Notes: a model not told the origin generated them from the letters alone. A DNA stretch of 64,000 nt from Orientallactaga sibirica (GCA_036365145.1 JAEOAD010000015.1:7557501-7621500); one strand, 5' to 3'. Numbered from the stretch's first letter, positions 11,916 through 23,555 are shown. Numbers and translations are program-made.

Positions 11916-12660
11916 TGATTCAGATATACAACTCCTGGGCATATACTTTTTTTTTGTTTTTGTTTTTGTTTTTCAGGTAAGGTCTCACTTTAGCCCAGTC
12001 TGACCTGGAATTCACTATATAGTCTCAGGGTAGCCTCAAACTCGTAGGAGTCCTCCTACCTCTACCTCCTGAATGCTGGTATTAAAGGTGTGCACCACCA
12101 TGCCAGGCTTTAAAGCCTTTATATCTTACTATAGAGATACGCTATAGAGATACTTGTGCATGCATGGTTATTGCTTCTCTTTTCACGATACTTAGAAAAT
12201 AGAATTAGCCAGGAAGCCCATCAGTGCATGAATTGACAATAAATATGTGGCACATACACACAATGGAGTTTTATTGTACTGTAAAGGAAAATTAAATTAT
12301 GAAATTCACAGGATAATGGATGGATATGGGAAATATTCTGTCAGGTAACTCGGGCTCACAAAGATAAAAACCACATATTCTCTCTCATATGAAGATCTTA
12401 ACTTTGAATTTTTAGATTTGTATATACGTTGGAGTAAGAGTAAGAAGTCAGGAAGCTAGAAATGAGCCATGAGGGGGGTTAGGAGAGAGTGCGTAAGGGG
12501 GGAGATAGTAGATATGCAAGCACAGGGGTGGGATTCTGGGATTTCTATATAGAAAGGTTAAAATGAGGCCAGAAAAGGTTAACAGAGGAGGGGGCTAACC
12601 AAAAAGACTATGTTATGATAAAACTATAGGGAAACACAGTTCTTTGTTAACTAATTAAAA
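11900..12660 (+). mobile_element. Old L1 ORF2 end and 3'UTR, sense arm
   Basis: Sense L1 ORF2 C-terminus, interrupted by a B1 (11949-12110). 'ATATACAACTCCTGGGCATAT' corresponds to the conserved P-L-L-G-I-Y motif, and 12240-12330 to the 'x-Y-T-x-E-F-Y' and following blocks. A degraded purine-rich 3'UTR runs to about 12660. Partner of the inverted arm at 9660-10349. Confidence 0.7.
11949..12110 (-). mobile_element. B1 SINE
   Basis: Antisense B1 with a T-rich tail (GTTTTTGTTTTTGTTTTTC), then AAGGTCTCACTTTAGCCCAG, TGACCTGGAATTCACTATAT and TGCACCACCATGCCAGGC. Inserted in the L1 ORF2 end. Confidence 0.9.
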
Positions 12661-12682
12661 AATATAATTTAAAGAGAGTTTG

Positions 12683-12904
12683 TGGCTGGAGAGATACTTA
12701 GTGGTTAAGCACTTGTCTGTGAAGCCTAAAGACCCAGGTTCAATTCCCCAGCACCCACATCAGCCAAATGCACAAGGCAGTGCATGTGTCTGAAGTTCAT
12801 TTGCAGTGGCTTCAGGCCCTGGTAAACCCATTCTCTCTTTATCTGCCTCTTATCCCCTCTACTTCTCTCCCTCACTGTCTCATAAATAAAAAAATATTTT
12901 TTAA
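12683..12904 (+). mobile_element. tRNA-derived SINE
   Basis: The only sense copy of this family in the window. The tRNA-like head GGCTGGAGAGATACTTAGTG holds a degenerate A box. CCAGGTTCAATTCCCCAGC contains the B box. A unique body follows (CACATCAGCCAAATGCACAA), then a CT-rich end and an AATAAA-rich tail. Pol III transcript, L1-mobilised. It abuts the L1-B 3' end at 12905. Confidence 0.9.
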
Positions 12905-14460
12905 ATTTATTTTTATTATATATGGACATATTTAGTATGTAAACAACACATGTTGGTACCATCCTTTCCCTCCTCCCTGCCCCTCTTCTAAAGAGGCCTT
13001 TCTCATTGGGGATGCAGGTCAACCCCATGGGGATTCTGGGTCATGCATTATGGGGCAGCAGTTAGTTATGTGGGAGAGGCAATGTCTCTGTGCAAAATGT
13101 TCCAACTTGTGGCTCTAACAAATTTTTTGCCCTCTCTCCTGCAAAATTTACTGAGGTATGTTGGGTGCATTTTAAGTCTACTTCAGTGATGGGCACTTAG
13201 AAGCCTCTGGATCTCTGGTGTGGTAGATGTTGAGTGTCCTCAGTGTCTATCTCCTTCACCCTTGTTCTGATATCAGATTCACTAAGAAAGTGGCACTCTT
13301 GCTCATTTCCCCAATTCCTCTGTGGTTTCAGCTGTGGCTGGGGTGGGTGCACTGTGTCATTTATCTCCTCAGGTCCAGCTCCCATCTGATAAAGAGAAGC
13401 AGATTATCCAATGAAGAGTAAACTTAGCGCCAGTTAAATGGAATAACCATTATTAATTTAGGGAGAATTAAAAGGGTGTAGACCCTTTTATAGTTCAAGA
13501 TTAGTAGGAGCTTGACAATGGAAAGCAGAATCATTATCTGGATATGAATCTGACTGTTTGCCTGTTCCAGATATAGTTTCCTTTCCACTAAGTGGATCTG
13601 TTAGCCAATCCAAGAGCAGTTGGTTACCTACCATGGCTGTGTGCCATTACTGCACATGTGAGCATCACTTCAGGTTGTTTCTGAGTCACTTAGATTTGAG
13701 TTGCTCAGACAGATGTTGGTCACTTTCCCCTGGAAGCTCATGTAGCACCTTCCTGCACTAGATGGGCTAATTGTCTGGGCACTGGCTTTTTTCTGGACTC
13801 CAACCAGGTCTCTCCATGGTCTGTGTGGACAATGTATGGTGTCTTCAGCAGTAGGGTCTTACCATTAACCTCTGGTGGGTTATCAAGTACTCTGATAGAA
13901 GTCTATCTTATTTTGGGAGATCTTGTAGGTCTCTCTGATTAACAGCTCATTGTGGATATAATCCACATCCTGGTACAGGAAATTACAGACCAGTGCCAAG
14001 GGAAAAGAAAAATGAAAAAAGAAAAAGAGAATAAAGAGAAACAGGAGAAATTTAAGGTTAGGCTTCATCTCACCCTCTCCAGGACACTTCAATTCAGATG
14101 CTCCCCCTAAGGTCCTGTTGAGGGTTCCACCTTTTAGTCTAACTTCCAGGATATAGGATTCTATGGTGCAAGTTCAGTTTGGGTTCATTTTTGTGTCCCC
14201 CGCACCCTTCCCCTTTCCCCAAGCCCTACCATCCCTATTGTACAAGCCTTGAGATGCCATTCAGGTATGTCAGTAATGCGGGCTGTTTTCAGGTGAGGAA
14301 CCACAGATGAGTAAGACCATTGAGACCATGTGATGGATGTGATGGTTGTCTTTCTGTGATTGTGTGAGTTCACTTAGAATGATCTGTTCCAAGTTCAACC
14401 TTTTTTTTTTTTTTTAACAAATTGTGTTTTGTCATTTTTTCTTACTGCTGAGTAAAATTC
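12905..14460 (-). repeat. L1-B 3'UTR
   Basis: Antisense 3'UTR homologous, in reverse, to 10767-11899 and directly to 21137-22450. Shared segments include ATTGGTACCAT-type sequence near 12950, AATGTCTCTG near 13081 and the 13560-13700 block. Pyrimidine-rich parts correspond to the purine-rich sense tract. ORF2's stop lies near 14460. Confidence 0.8.
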
Positions 14461-17045
14461 AATCATTTAGATATACCACATCTTTGTTATCCATTCATCC
14501 AATGATGGGCACCTGGGTTGATTCCAGTTCTTAGCTATTATGAATTGAGCAGCTATAAAAATGGTTGAGCAAATATCTCTGAACTGACATGTGTAGCTTT
14601 TAGGGTAAATGCCCATTAAGGGAATAACAGAGTCTGTTGGTAGCTCTATATTCATCCTTTTGAGGAGTCTCCAGATTGATTTCCATAGTGGTTGTACCAG
14701 TTTACATTGTCACAAACAGTGAATGAATGATCCTATGTCTCCACATCCTCACCAACATTTGTTTTCATTTTAATTTTTAATGTTTGCTATCCTTACTAGC
14801 ATAAGGGGGAATCTGATACTTGTTTTAATTTGCATTTCCCTAATGGTTAGGGATGTTGAAATTTTTCTTAAGTGTGTGTTAGCCATTTGTAATTCCTCCT
14901 CTGAGAACTTCCTATTCAGTTCTCTGGCCCACTTTAGGAGTGAGTTGTTTTATCTTTTATTGTTTAGTTATTTGAGTTCTTTGTAGATTCTAGATATTAG
15001 GCTTCTGTCAGGTAGTATAGCTGATGAAGATTTATTCCCATTCAGTGGGTAATCTATTGGCTCTGCTTATGGTATGTTTGTCCGTGCAAAAGCTTAAAAT
15101 TATTTTTATTTATTTTTTAGAGATGGGAAAATGGAGAGAGACTGAGAATGGGTGCACCAGGGCCTCTAGCCAATGCAAACAAACTCCAGATGCATACACC
15201 ACCATATGCATCTGGCTTACGTAGGACCTGGAAAATTGAACCTGGGTCATTAGGCTTCACAGACATGCATCTCAACCACTAAGCCATATCGCCAGCCCTG
15301 TGCAAAAGCTTTTTAACTTCATGAGATCCTATTGGTTGAGTGCTTGTTTAATTTCCTAGGCTACTTGGATTTTGTTCAGGAAGTCTTTTCCTGGTCCTAT
15401 ATCATGGAGAGTTCATCCTATTTTTTCTTCTAGTAGTTGAAGAGTTTCAGGTCTTATATTAAGGTCTTTAATCCATCTGGACTTTATTTTTGGGTATGGG
15501 GAGATGAGTGGGTCTAGTTTCATTTTTCTATGTATGGTCATCCAATTTATTCAATAGCATTTGTTGAAGATGCTGTCTTTTTTCCAGTGTACATTATTGG
15601 TACCTTTGTCAAAGATCAAGAAGCTGTAGTTACTCAATCTAGGGTCTGAGTCTTCAATTCTGTTCCATTGGTCGATGTTTCTGTTTTTATTTCAGTACCA
15701 TGCTGTTTTGTCACTATGGCTTTGTAATATAGCTTTAGATAGGGTATGGTGATACTGCCAGGGGCAGAGGTTTTGTTTTTCTTTTTTTCCTGAGGATATG
15801 TTTGGATATCTGATGTCTTCTGCCATTCCATATGAATTTTGAGATCAGTTTTTTAATCTCTGTGAAAAATGATGCTGGTATTTTTATTGGTATTGTGTTT
15901 AATCTGTATATTGCTTTTCGTAGGACTGATATTTTCAGAATATTAATTCTACCTATCCAGGAGCATAGGAGGTCTTTCATCTTCTCAAGTCCTTCTCAAT
16001 TTCTATCTTGAGTGTTTTTATGTTTTCATTATATAGGTCTTTCATATCCTTGGTTAGTGTTATTCCAGGGTATTTTTGTTGTTGTTGTTGTTGATATTGA
16101 AAAGGGATAGTCTCACTGATTTCTTTCTCTGTATGTTTACCCTTTGCATATAGAAAAGCTACTGATTTTGTGCATTGATTTTGTATCCTGCCATTTTGCT
16201 GAAGGAATTTACCACCTTTAGAAGTTTTGAGATGGAGACTTTTGGGTCACTTATGTATAGGATCATGTCATCTGCAAATAGGCTGACTTGACTTTTTCCT
16301 TTCCAATTTGAATCCCTTTTATTTCTTTCTCCTGTCTTATTGCTTGGGCTAGTACTTCTAGTACTTTGTTGAACAGCAGCAGTGAGAAAGGGCACCCCTG
16401 TCTTGTTCCTGAGCTCAGTGGGAACTCCTTGCCTTTTTCCCCATTAAGTATTATTTGGGTTTTCAGAGCTTTATATATAGCCTTTATTGTGTTGAGATGT
16501 AAACTCTCCATGCCTATCCTTTCCAGTGTGTTGATCATGAAGTGGTGTTGTATTTTGGCCTTCTCTTCATCAATTGAGATGATCATGTGGTTCTTATGGT
16601 TAAGTTTATTAATGTGCTGTATTATGTTGACCGATTTCTGTATGTTAAACCATCCCTGCATCCCTGGAATGATGCCTACTTGATCAAGGTGGATAATGCT
16701 TTTGATGTGTTGTTGAATTCGGTTTGCAAGGATTTTGTTCAGGATCTTTGCATCTAAGTTCATTAGGGATATAGGCCTATAGTGTTCTTTCCTTATTGAA
16801 TCTCTGTCTGGTGTTGGTATTAGGGTGATGCAAGCAACATAAAAAGAGTCAAGGAGGATTTTCTGGTCTCTGATTATGTGAAACAGTTTGAAAAAAATTG
16901 ATTTCAGTTCTTCAATTAAGGTTTGATAGAATTCAGCTGAGAAGCCATCCTGTCCTGGACTTTTCTTTTTAGGGAGGTTTTTGATTACTGTGAGGTTTGA
17001 GTTGATTCCTGCCCTGATGAGGTGTTTTATGGGGTTTGGTGCTTC
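14461..17045 (-). pseudogene. L1 ORF2 reverse transcriptase and C-terminus, broken
   Basis: ORF2 remnant, spread over several frames. The RT part includes the blocks R-P-I-S-L-M-N, G-W-F-N-I, T-R-Q-G-C-P and the catalytic FADD motif, which is intact near 16250. The C-terminal part carries the L-x-G-I-Y-P-K and K-M-W-Y-I blocks near 14470-14655. Longest open segment 166 codons (16263-16763). The endonuclease domain is missing. Frameshifts, stops and a SINE insertion rule out function. Confidence 0.85.
15084..15311 (-). mobile_element. tRNA-derived SINE with target duplication
   Basis: Antisense copy, element 15096-15299, with a T-rich tail on the left and the reversed tRNA head on the right (CTCAACCACTAAGCC). 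Perfect 12-base duplication GTGCAAAAGCTT at 15084-15095 and 15300-15311, cut from the L1 ORF2. Confidence 0.93.
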
Positions 17046-17059
17046 TTGTGCTTTGTACT

Positions 17060-17865
17060 ATTTTGAACCAGGTCTATTTTGGTTATTGTGATCTTCTTGT
17101 TGGCTCTTGAGATTGGTTGGTTGACTGTTCTTTGTGGAGTATTCCTTTAAGTATTCCCTGTAGGTTTGGGTTTGTGTTCATATCTTCATAGAGTTGATTT
17201 TTTCATGGAAAGTTTTTCTTTGACCATCTATTATGAGGGATACTGGGTAGAGTAGCTAGGGTTGGAAGCCATGGTTTTTCAGAATTTGAAGTGTTCCATT
17301 CTAGGGTCTTATGGCTTTCAGGGTTTCCAATGAGAAATCTGTCATAATTCTGATGGGATTGCCTTTCTATGTTGTGAGTTGTTTCTTTCTTGCTGCTTTT
17401 AGCACTCTCTCTTTGTTTTCATTGTTAAAACACTATGATGTGTCTTGGAGAGTTTCCTCTTTGGTTCTGTCTGCTGTTCTGTGGACTTCTTGTATCTGGA
17501 TGGGCCTCTCTTTTGAGAAATTCGCGAATTTTTCTTCTATAATTTTGTTGAATATTTTCTCTATGACTCTGGCCTGGGTTACTCTCCTTCAGGTATAGCC
17601 ATGATCCAGATGTTTGGTCATTTTAGGATATCCCATAGTTCCCTCATATTCTGCTCACTTGATATTTTTGAACTTAGCAAAGTTTTTGGCCTCCTGATCA
17701 ATTTCTTCTGTCTTGTCTTCCAGATCAGAGGTTCTCTCTTCCACATGAGCAACTCTATTGGTGAGGGGTTCTAGAGAGGTTTTTATAACTTCTATTTGAT
17801 TTCTGTTTTCTTTTGTGTCCATCTTTTTTTTTAATCCTTCTTAAGTTCATCTTTATTAATTCTTT
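17060..17865 (-). pseudogene. L1 ORF1 remnant
   Basis: Reverse reading gives ORF1p features: a coiled-coil-like stretch (V-E-E-R-T-S-D-L-E-D-K-T-E-E-I-D near 17700-17760), then N-K-I-I-E-E-K-F near 17550, I-Q-I-Q-E-V-H-R-T near 17480 (the conserved RRM edge) and the C-terminal domain with S-L-E-T-L-K near 17310. In-frame stops and shifts are present. The N-terminal part is absent, cut by the insertion at 17866. Confidence 0.75.
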
Positions 17866-19194
17866 TTAAAAAATTTTTTTAATTGACAACTTCTATACTT
17901 ATAGATAAACCATATTTCCCTCCCCTCCCCCATTTCCCTTCAGAACACCACTCTCCATCATATTCCCTCCCTCTCTCCATTAGTCTCTGTTTTAATTTGA
18001 TGTCATCATCTTTTTCTCCTATTATGAGGGTCTTCTGAAGGTATTGCTAGGCACTGCAAGGTCATGTATATCGAGGCCAATATCTGTATGGACAGTTGCA
18101 TTATAAGAAGTCATACCCTTCCTTTGGTTCTTACAATTTTTCCACTCCCTCTTCTGCAATGGACCCTGAACCTTGGAGGGAGTACAGAGATATTTCAGTG
18201 CTGGACACTCCTCCATCCCTTCTTCTCAGCACTATGTTGCCTTTTGGGTCATCCCAGCAGTCATTGCCATCTGAAAAGAGACTCTTCTCTAACCAGAAGT
18301 GAGAGTAGCACTGATATGTAACTATGAACATCAAATGTAGTGCTTTCAGGGTAGTTTGGTGTGAATAATATATACATTTATCCAGACAAGAGCAGACTTT
18401 ATACCCCTAAGGCTCATGACCTCCCCTGCCATAGACTTTTGATTAGTTTTTTCAGTACCAGGCATGTATTCTCTCCTATAGAGAGGGTCTTCAGTCCAAT
18501 TATGGAGCAGTTGGTTTCCCCAAGAACAGACATGCCACTATTGCACCCATTCGGTCATTGTGCCTGTCTGGCCAAACTTGAATTTTCCAATGTCCACTGT
18601 TTTCACTGCTGATGACTTCTGTCTCCCATACAGCTGCATGCAGTGCAGCTTTTTCCAGCTTTCAGTTGGTTGGTCTACAGGTAGAATGTTTTCTGCTCAG
18701 CACCAGCTTGCTGCTTTTAGCACCAGTGACTTTGCCCCTCAGGCAAGAGATATCTTCAGCAATAGGGTCTTACCATCTGTTTCTCAAGGGAAACCAAGGG
18801 CCTCGGCAATAGCCTTTAATGTTTTGGAGGCTACAGGGACCTCGTTGGCCAACAACTCACTGGAAGGTATTCCATCCCAGGCACTGAAAATTTTGTAGTA
18901 ACAATCTATCGCTTCTGGATGTGCTATTATTCAAAAAGGTAGGTTTACATAAGTCTTATTTAGACTATCTTGAATTTTGATTGACCCTTCCCCTGCCCTT
19001 CTTTTATGCATTCTCTTCTCCTGGCCTCGCTTAGGCCTTTCCCCTTCTTCTAATCTGTTCTTCTACTTACATATATATAATACCATCCACTTAAGTCCTT
19101 CCCTCTCCTCCCTCCCTTATAGCCTTTTACCAACTTACTGGCTTCTGCTACCAATTTTTGGGTCCAGTTCACACACAAGTCTATACACTTGTAG
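17866..19194 (-). repeat. L1-A 3'UTR
   Basis: Reads in sense as a long 3'UTR ending in GTATAGAAGTTGTCAATT and a poly-A. Near its end lies a GGGAGGGGAGGG-type purine tract (reverse of CCCTCCCCTCCCCC near 17920). Closely similar to 60536-61197 and related to 57050-58380 and (opposite strand) 56070-57012. Confidence 0.85.
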
Positions 19195-19554
19195 CTAGGA
19201 TCCACATATGAGACAGAACATGTGACATTTGGCTTTCTGAACCTGGGTTACCTCACTTAGTATAATCCTTTCCAGATCCATCCATTTCCCTGCAAATTTC
19301 ATTTTACTTTACCACTGAGTAGAACTCCATTGTGTAAATGTACCACATCTTTATTATCCATTCATCTGTGGAGGGACATCTAGGCTGGTTCCATTTCCTA
19401 GCTATTGTGAATAGAGCAGCAATAAACATGGTCGAGCAAGTATCTCTAAGGTAGTGAGAAGACTCATTAGGATATATGCCTAGGCTATAGCTGGATCATA
19501 TGGTAAATCTATTTTTAGCTGTCTCAAGAACCTCTACACTAATTTCCACAATGG

Positions 19555-19857
19555 CTAGACCAGATTACATTCCCACCAACAGTGTAGAAGTGTTCCTCTT
19601 TTTCCACATCCACGCCAACACTTATTATCATTTGTTTTCTTGATGGTAGCCATTCTGACAGGAGTGAGTCTATCTCTTTTTTGAGGTGTGATATCAATTT
19701 GAGTTCTGATTTTTTTTGATGCTTCCTGGAATTCATTCTTGCACTTGATCAAGTCTTCATTAAGCTTAATTAACCAATTATTGAGAATTTCCACTTCTTG
19801 ACTCACCTTCAATTTATTCATATCTCTTTGGAGGGTTCTAATGTTTTTTTCAATCAA
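19555..19857 (-). pseudogene. In-frame ORF1 N-terminus / ORF2 C-terminus fusion
   Basis: One uninterrupted frame of 101 codons. Its first 60 or so residues resemble an L1 ORF1 coiled coil (heptad-like L/I spacing, ending I-D-I-T-P-Q-K-R). It passes without a break into the ORF2 C-terminus ([11 protein letters not shown]), including a CCHC-like knuckle (C-W-R-G-C ... L-H-C-W-W-E-C). The deletion point is near 19675. Upstream, ORF1 starts with M-G-R-Q-Q-S-K-K at 20128 but stops after 58 codons and shifts phase. The fusion is therefore not translated from that start today. Confidence 0.75.
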
Positions 19858-20128
19858 GTTAAGCCTACTGTCAAAAGCTGAATGCTCTAGGAGATTATTC
19901 TGTTCAATTTCATTGATGTGATGGTTGGTTCTTTGATGGTTTGCTTCCCGTTCAGTGATTTGTTTTGATCAGGGTCTCATTGGTTGTTGTATTTTTATTT
20001 TGGGAATGAATTTCTGTTGATTTCTCTATGATTTCATTGGGCGATTCCATTGTGGGAATAGGCATCCTTGGTGGAGACCTCTCAGTTTTCTGACTTTTGT
20101 TGGCTTTTTTGCTTTGTTGTCTACCCAT

Positions 20129-20514
20129 TTTAGGAAGACTGTTTATTTTATTGAGGAAGAAAGACTTTTTTGCCCTTTGGCCAGTGCACCCTCTGACTAG
20201 GTGATCTGGGATATTGGTACCCAGTGGCCAGTCAGGAAACCAAAGTAAAAGGCCTGATTTCACAGCTCACACAGCAACCAGGCTCCCCAAGCAAGGAACA
20301 ATGGGACCTACCAGGACCAGGGGACTGAGAGGAAACAAGGAAAAGGGATCTAGCCTACTTACTCCCCACAGTGTCTGCCTGCACAAAGACTGTCAGGGAA
20401 CCTGGACCAGGCAGCTGGGAGGAGCAGGGAAACAGAGTGAGAGAGCCTACTCACTCCACACCACTGCAGCCTGCACACTGTCTGTGCAGGGATCCCAGAC
20501 CAGGGAGCTGGGAG
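20129..20514 (-). promoter_or_regulatory. L1-A 5'UTR with ~92-bp monomers
   Basis: GC-richer than its surroundings, as expected for an L1 promoter region. It contains at least two head-to-tail units of about 91-93 bases (20321-20410 and 20411-20503) plus part of another. Both hold GAGCCTACTCACTCC- or TAGCCTACTTACTCC-like and CAG(C/G)(T/A)GCTGGGAG-like segments. Layout recalls the monomer promoters of mouse L1, but the sequence is not one I recognise. Confidence 0.65.
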
Positions 20515-20602
20515 CAATAAAATATTTTTAAAAACAGTTTGGGCAGAAATTTCCTATGTGTGTGGAAAATGGTTACTCAGAAGATTGTTTTTTTTTTTTT
20601 TT

Positions 20603-21136
20603 TTTAAAGGAAACCCCTTGTTCTAGGATACTTGCAGACAGTTATTGTTCATGGTGGGCTCTATAGCCCCCAAAACAATACAGGCTATTACCAAGTCTCC
20701 TGGTTGCCCACCAGAACCAGATGATAAGACTATATTGCAAAAGACAGTACATGCTTTGTTGTAGGACACTGAGAAATCAAACTGAAACAAAGCTGGAAGC
20801 TTTGTTCCTCCTAGCTAACTGTCATATTGCTGGAAGGTGCATGCAGGCTGCTGGGAGAGAAAATTCATCAACAAGATTACCAAGCTGTGAATCCACCTTG
20901 AAAACTGCATGCTGACTAGCTACACAAGAGGTACTCACTAGCACGATAAGGAAAATTACTATTATGGAATAATGAACTATTTTCTGATTCAATCTGAGAC
21001 CCATTCCATGGATGTGAATTCATGCTTGACACTGAAAACCTAGTCAAAAATACATGGCTGCAAAGGTCATAGACTGTAAGGGGGAAAGCCACTACTATTG
21101 GTTGACTCAAAGGATATATCAAATTGCCCACAAAAT
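20603..21136 (+). mobile_element. L1 3'UTR fragment, third type, sense
   Basis: Sense 3'UTR-like sequence. Its first 170 bases align with the L1-A 3'UTR at 56385-56510 and the L1-B one near 10880 (AAGACTATATTGCAAAAGAC against AAGACTCTGTTGTTGAAGAC). The rest (20840-21136) is different. Preceded by an 18-base T run (20588-20605) and abutted on the right by antisense L1-B. Both ends are cut. No ORF. Confidence 0.6.
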
Positions 21137-22963
21137 TTTTTCTTCTTTCTTTTCCTTTTTTAATTAATTCATTTTTTTATTATGGACATACTTAGCATGG
21201 ATACATCATACATTGGTACCATTCTTTCCCTCGTCCATGCCCCCATTCTGCTGGTGGGGTTATTAGTATTCTCCATGGGGTTGTGGGTTATGTGTTGTGA
21301 GAGCAGCTTTCAAATATTGGAGGGAGAGGAACAATGTCTCTGGGTATGATGTCCCAACCTGTGGCTCTTAGAATTTTGTGCCTCCTTGCTGAGCTTTGGT
21401 GGGTGTGTTTATGTCTACTTTGGGGATAAGCTCTTAGGAGTCTCTGGATCTCTGCTTTAGTAGGTGTTGAGTATCTTCAGGGACTGTCTCCTACTTACTG
21501 GTGCTGATTATCAGTTACAACATGGAAACAGCACTCTTGCTCGGCTTCCCACTTCCTCTGTGGTTTCGTCTGGGTGTTGACTGAGATGTGAGGGGAGGTT
21601 TATCTCCTTGGGTCTCGCTTGCTACCTCCTTAATAAGAAGAAAAACAATTTCTCCAACAGAGACTAAAGACAGCATAGGTCAAATGGGATACATGTTAAT
21701 AATTTAGGAAAAAATTGATGGATATAGCCTCTTTATTAGCCAAAGTGTAGTGAAGCTTGTCATTGGAGAGCTAAATCTTTGTCTCCATAGGATTCAGACC
21801 TGGTCCTCAGTTCCAGATATGAGCTCCTTTCCATTGAGCAGATCTCAGGGAAAATCAGAAAGCTGTTTTTTACCCACCAAGGCTGTGTGCCACCATTGCA
21901 CTTGTGTGTACTTTTTATCAAGCTGGTTGCTTCTGAGTAGCTTAGACACCTGTTTACTCACACTGTTGTAGGCCACTTTCTCCCAGTAGCTCATGTAGCA
22001 CTTTCTAGCACTACAAGGGTAAACTGTCTGGGAACTGGCTCTCTTCTGGATATCCAGGTCTTTTGGTGTTCTATGTCAGCAGCACATGGAGTCTTCAGCA
22101 ACAGGGACTTACCTTTTAGCTCAAGCAGATAATCAAGTGCCTTGACAGAAGACTGTCTCATTTTGGGGACCTGGTAGGTCTCTCCAACCAATAGCTCATT
22201 GTGGGTAGCAACCAATTTCTAGCACTGGGAGTTTCAGGCCAGATCCCTCCCCTCAAATTTTCAGGTGAGGATTCATCTTGTCCTCTTCAGGACCCTTCTT
22301 TCAGGCATTTCCCCCCATGCTCTGGTTGAGGGTTATATCTTTTAGTCTACCTCCAAGATTAAAGGTTTATATGATTCCAGTTCATTTTTTGTTTAGTTTT
22401 GTGTTTTTTTCTCCCCAACCTCCCCTTTCCCTCCCCCCAAACTCTCCCATCTCTGTTGTCTGAGTCTTGAGTTGCCCGTCAGGTATGCTAGCAACTCAAG
22501 ATGTTCCAGGTTAGGAACCACAGATGAGTGGAACATGTGGAGTTTGTCTTTCTGTGATTGTGTGTGTTTGCTGAGTATGTGCTGTGCTAAGTCCATCCAT
22601 TTTTTACAAATTTCATTGTATTGTTTTCCCTTATTGCAAGCAGAATTCCATTGTGTAAATGTACTACAACTGTGTTATCAATTTGTCCAATAATGGGCAC
22701 TTGGGTTGATTCCAGTTCTTAGCTATTATAAATTGAGCAGCCATCAACATGATTGAGCAAATATCTCTGCAATGAAGCATGGAGCATTTAGGGTAAATGC
22801 CTGCTAAGGGAATAACTGGGTCTGTTGGTAGTTCTATATTCATCTTTTTCAGGAATCTCCATATTGATTTCCATAGTGGTTGTACAAGTTTATATTCTCA
22901 CCGAGTGTATGAGGGTTCCTCTTTCCCCACATCCTTGCCAACATTTGTTGTTGTTTGATTTTT

Positions 22964-23190
22964 TATTTTTACTTTCTATATTTTATTTATTTATTTGAGA
23001 GTGAGAAAGAGACAAAGAGAGAGAGAATGGGTGCACTAGGGTTTCCAGCTACTGCAAACAAACTCCAGACACATGCACCACCTTGTGCATCTGGCTTATG
23101 TGGGTCCTGGGGAATTGAACCTGGGTCCTCTGACCTTGCAGGCAAGTGCCTTAACTGCTAAGTCTTTTCTCCAGACATTGTTTGACTTTT
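22964..23190 (-). mobile_element. tRNA-derived SINE
   Basis: Antisense copy with a TTTATTTATTTATTTGAGAG tail side and the reversed head at the right (TTAACTGCTAAG). Imperfect duplication TTGTTTGA(T/C)TTTT at 22951-22963 and 23178-23190. Its GA-rich internal part is typical. Confidence 0.9.
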
Positions 23191-23204
23191 TAATTATTGC
23201 CATC

Positions 23205-23555
23205 TGTAGTAGACAGCTTCAGGTTCACTGAGATGAACTTCCAAACCAGGCACAGTTATGGAGGAAGGGATATTTATTATAGCTTACAGATCCAGGGGAA
23301 GTTCCATAATGGCAGAAGATACTGGCCTGCTTTCACAGGACCAAAACCAGAGAGCAAAGCCAAAAGCCACACAGCACAGCACACCTCAGGAATTCCAGCT
23401 AGGCTCACTTTGCATATCTTTAGATTGAAATCTTAAACCCACCACCATACCTTAAGATCTACCCAGTGACTGCCTCCAGCCAGATGGCTGCAGAAGCAAA
23501 CTATAAACTAATAAAACACTGAATATATTGGAGGCCATCTATTCAAACTACCACA
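23205..23555 (-). repeat. LTR-A, 3' LTR of the element
   Basis: 351 bases, with TG...CA termini on either strand. About 22 differences from the partner at 24746 by hand count (about 6 %). The AATAAA-type signal is seen in the sense of the sister solo copy at 41393. Confidence 0.88.

Larger units (their letters stand above)
12905..17865 (-). mobile_element. L1-B element, about 4.8 kb, endonuclease region missing
   Basis: Large antisense L1. From right to left in element order: ORF1 remnant (about 17865-17060), ORF2 from the start of reverse transcriptase to the C-terminus (about 17045-14461), then a 3'UTR (14460-12905). The ORF2 endonuclease and linker region expected between ORF1 and RT is absent, so ORF1 is joined almost directly to RT. 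A tRNA-SINE (15096-15299) interrupts ORF2, and an L1-A inserts at its ORF1 end (17866). Stops throughout; dead. Confidence 0.85.
17866..20514 (-). mobile_element. Internally deleted L1-A, 5'UTR-ORF1N-ORF2C-3'UTR
   Basis: Antisense L1 with both ends but lacking the middle. From right to left: 5'UTR (20514-20129), ORF1 N-terminal part (20128 to about 19676), ORF2 C-terminal part (about 19675-19195), L1-A 3'UTR (19194-17866). Most of ORF1 and all of the endonuclease and reverse transcriptase are missing. A possible target duplication TTTTTAAAAA occurs near 17867-17876 and 20524-20533. It would have moved only with help from a complete L1. Confidence 0.85.
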
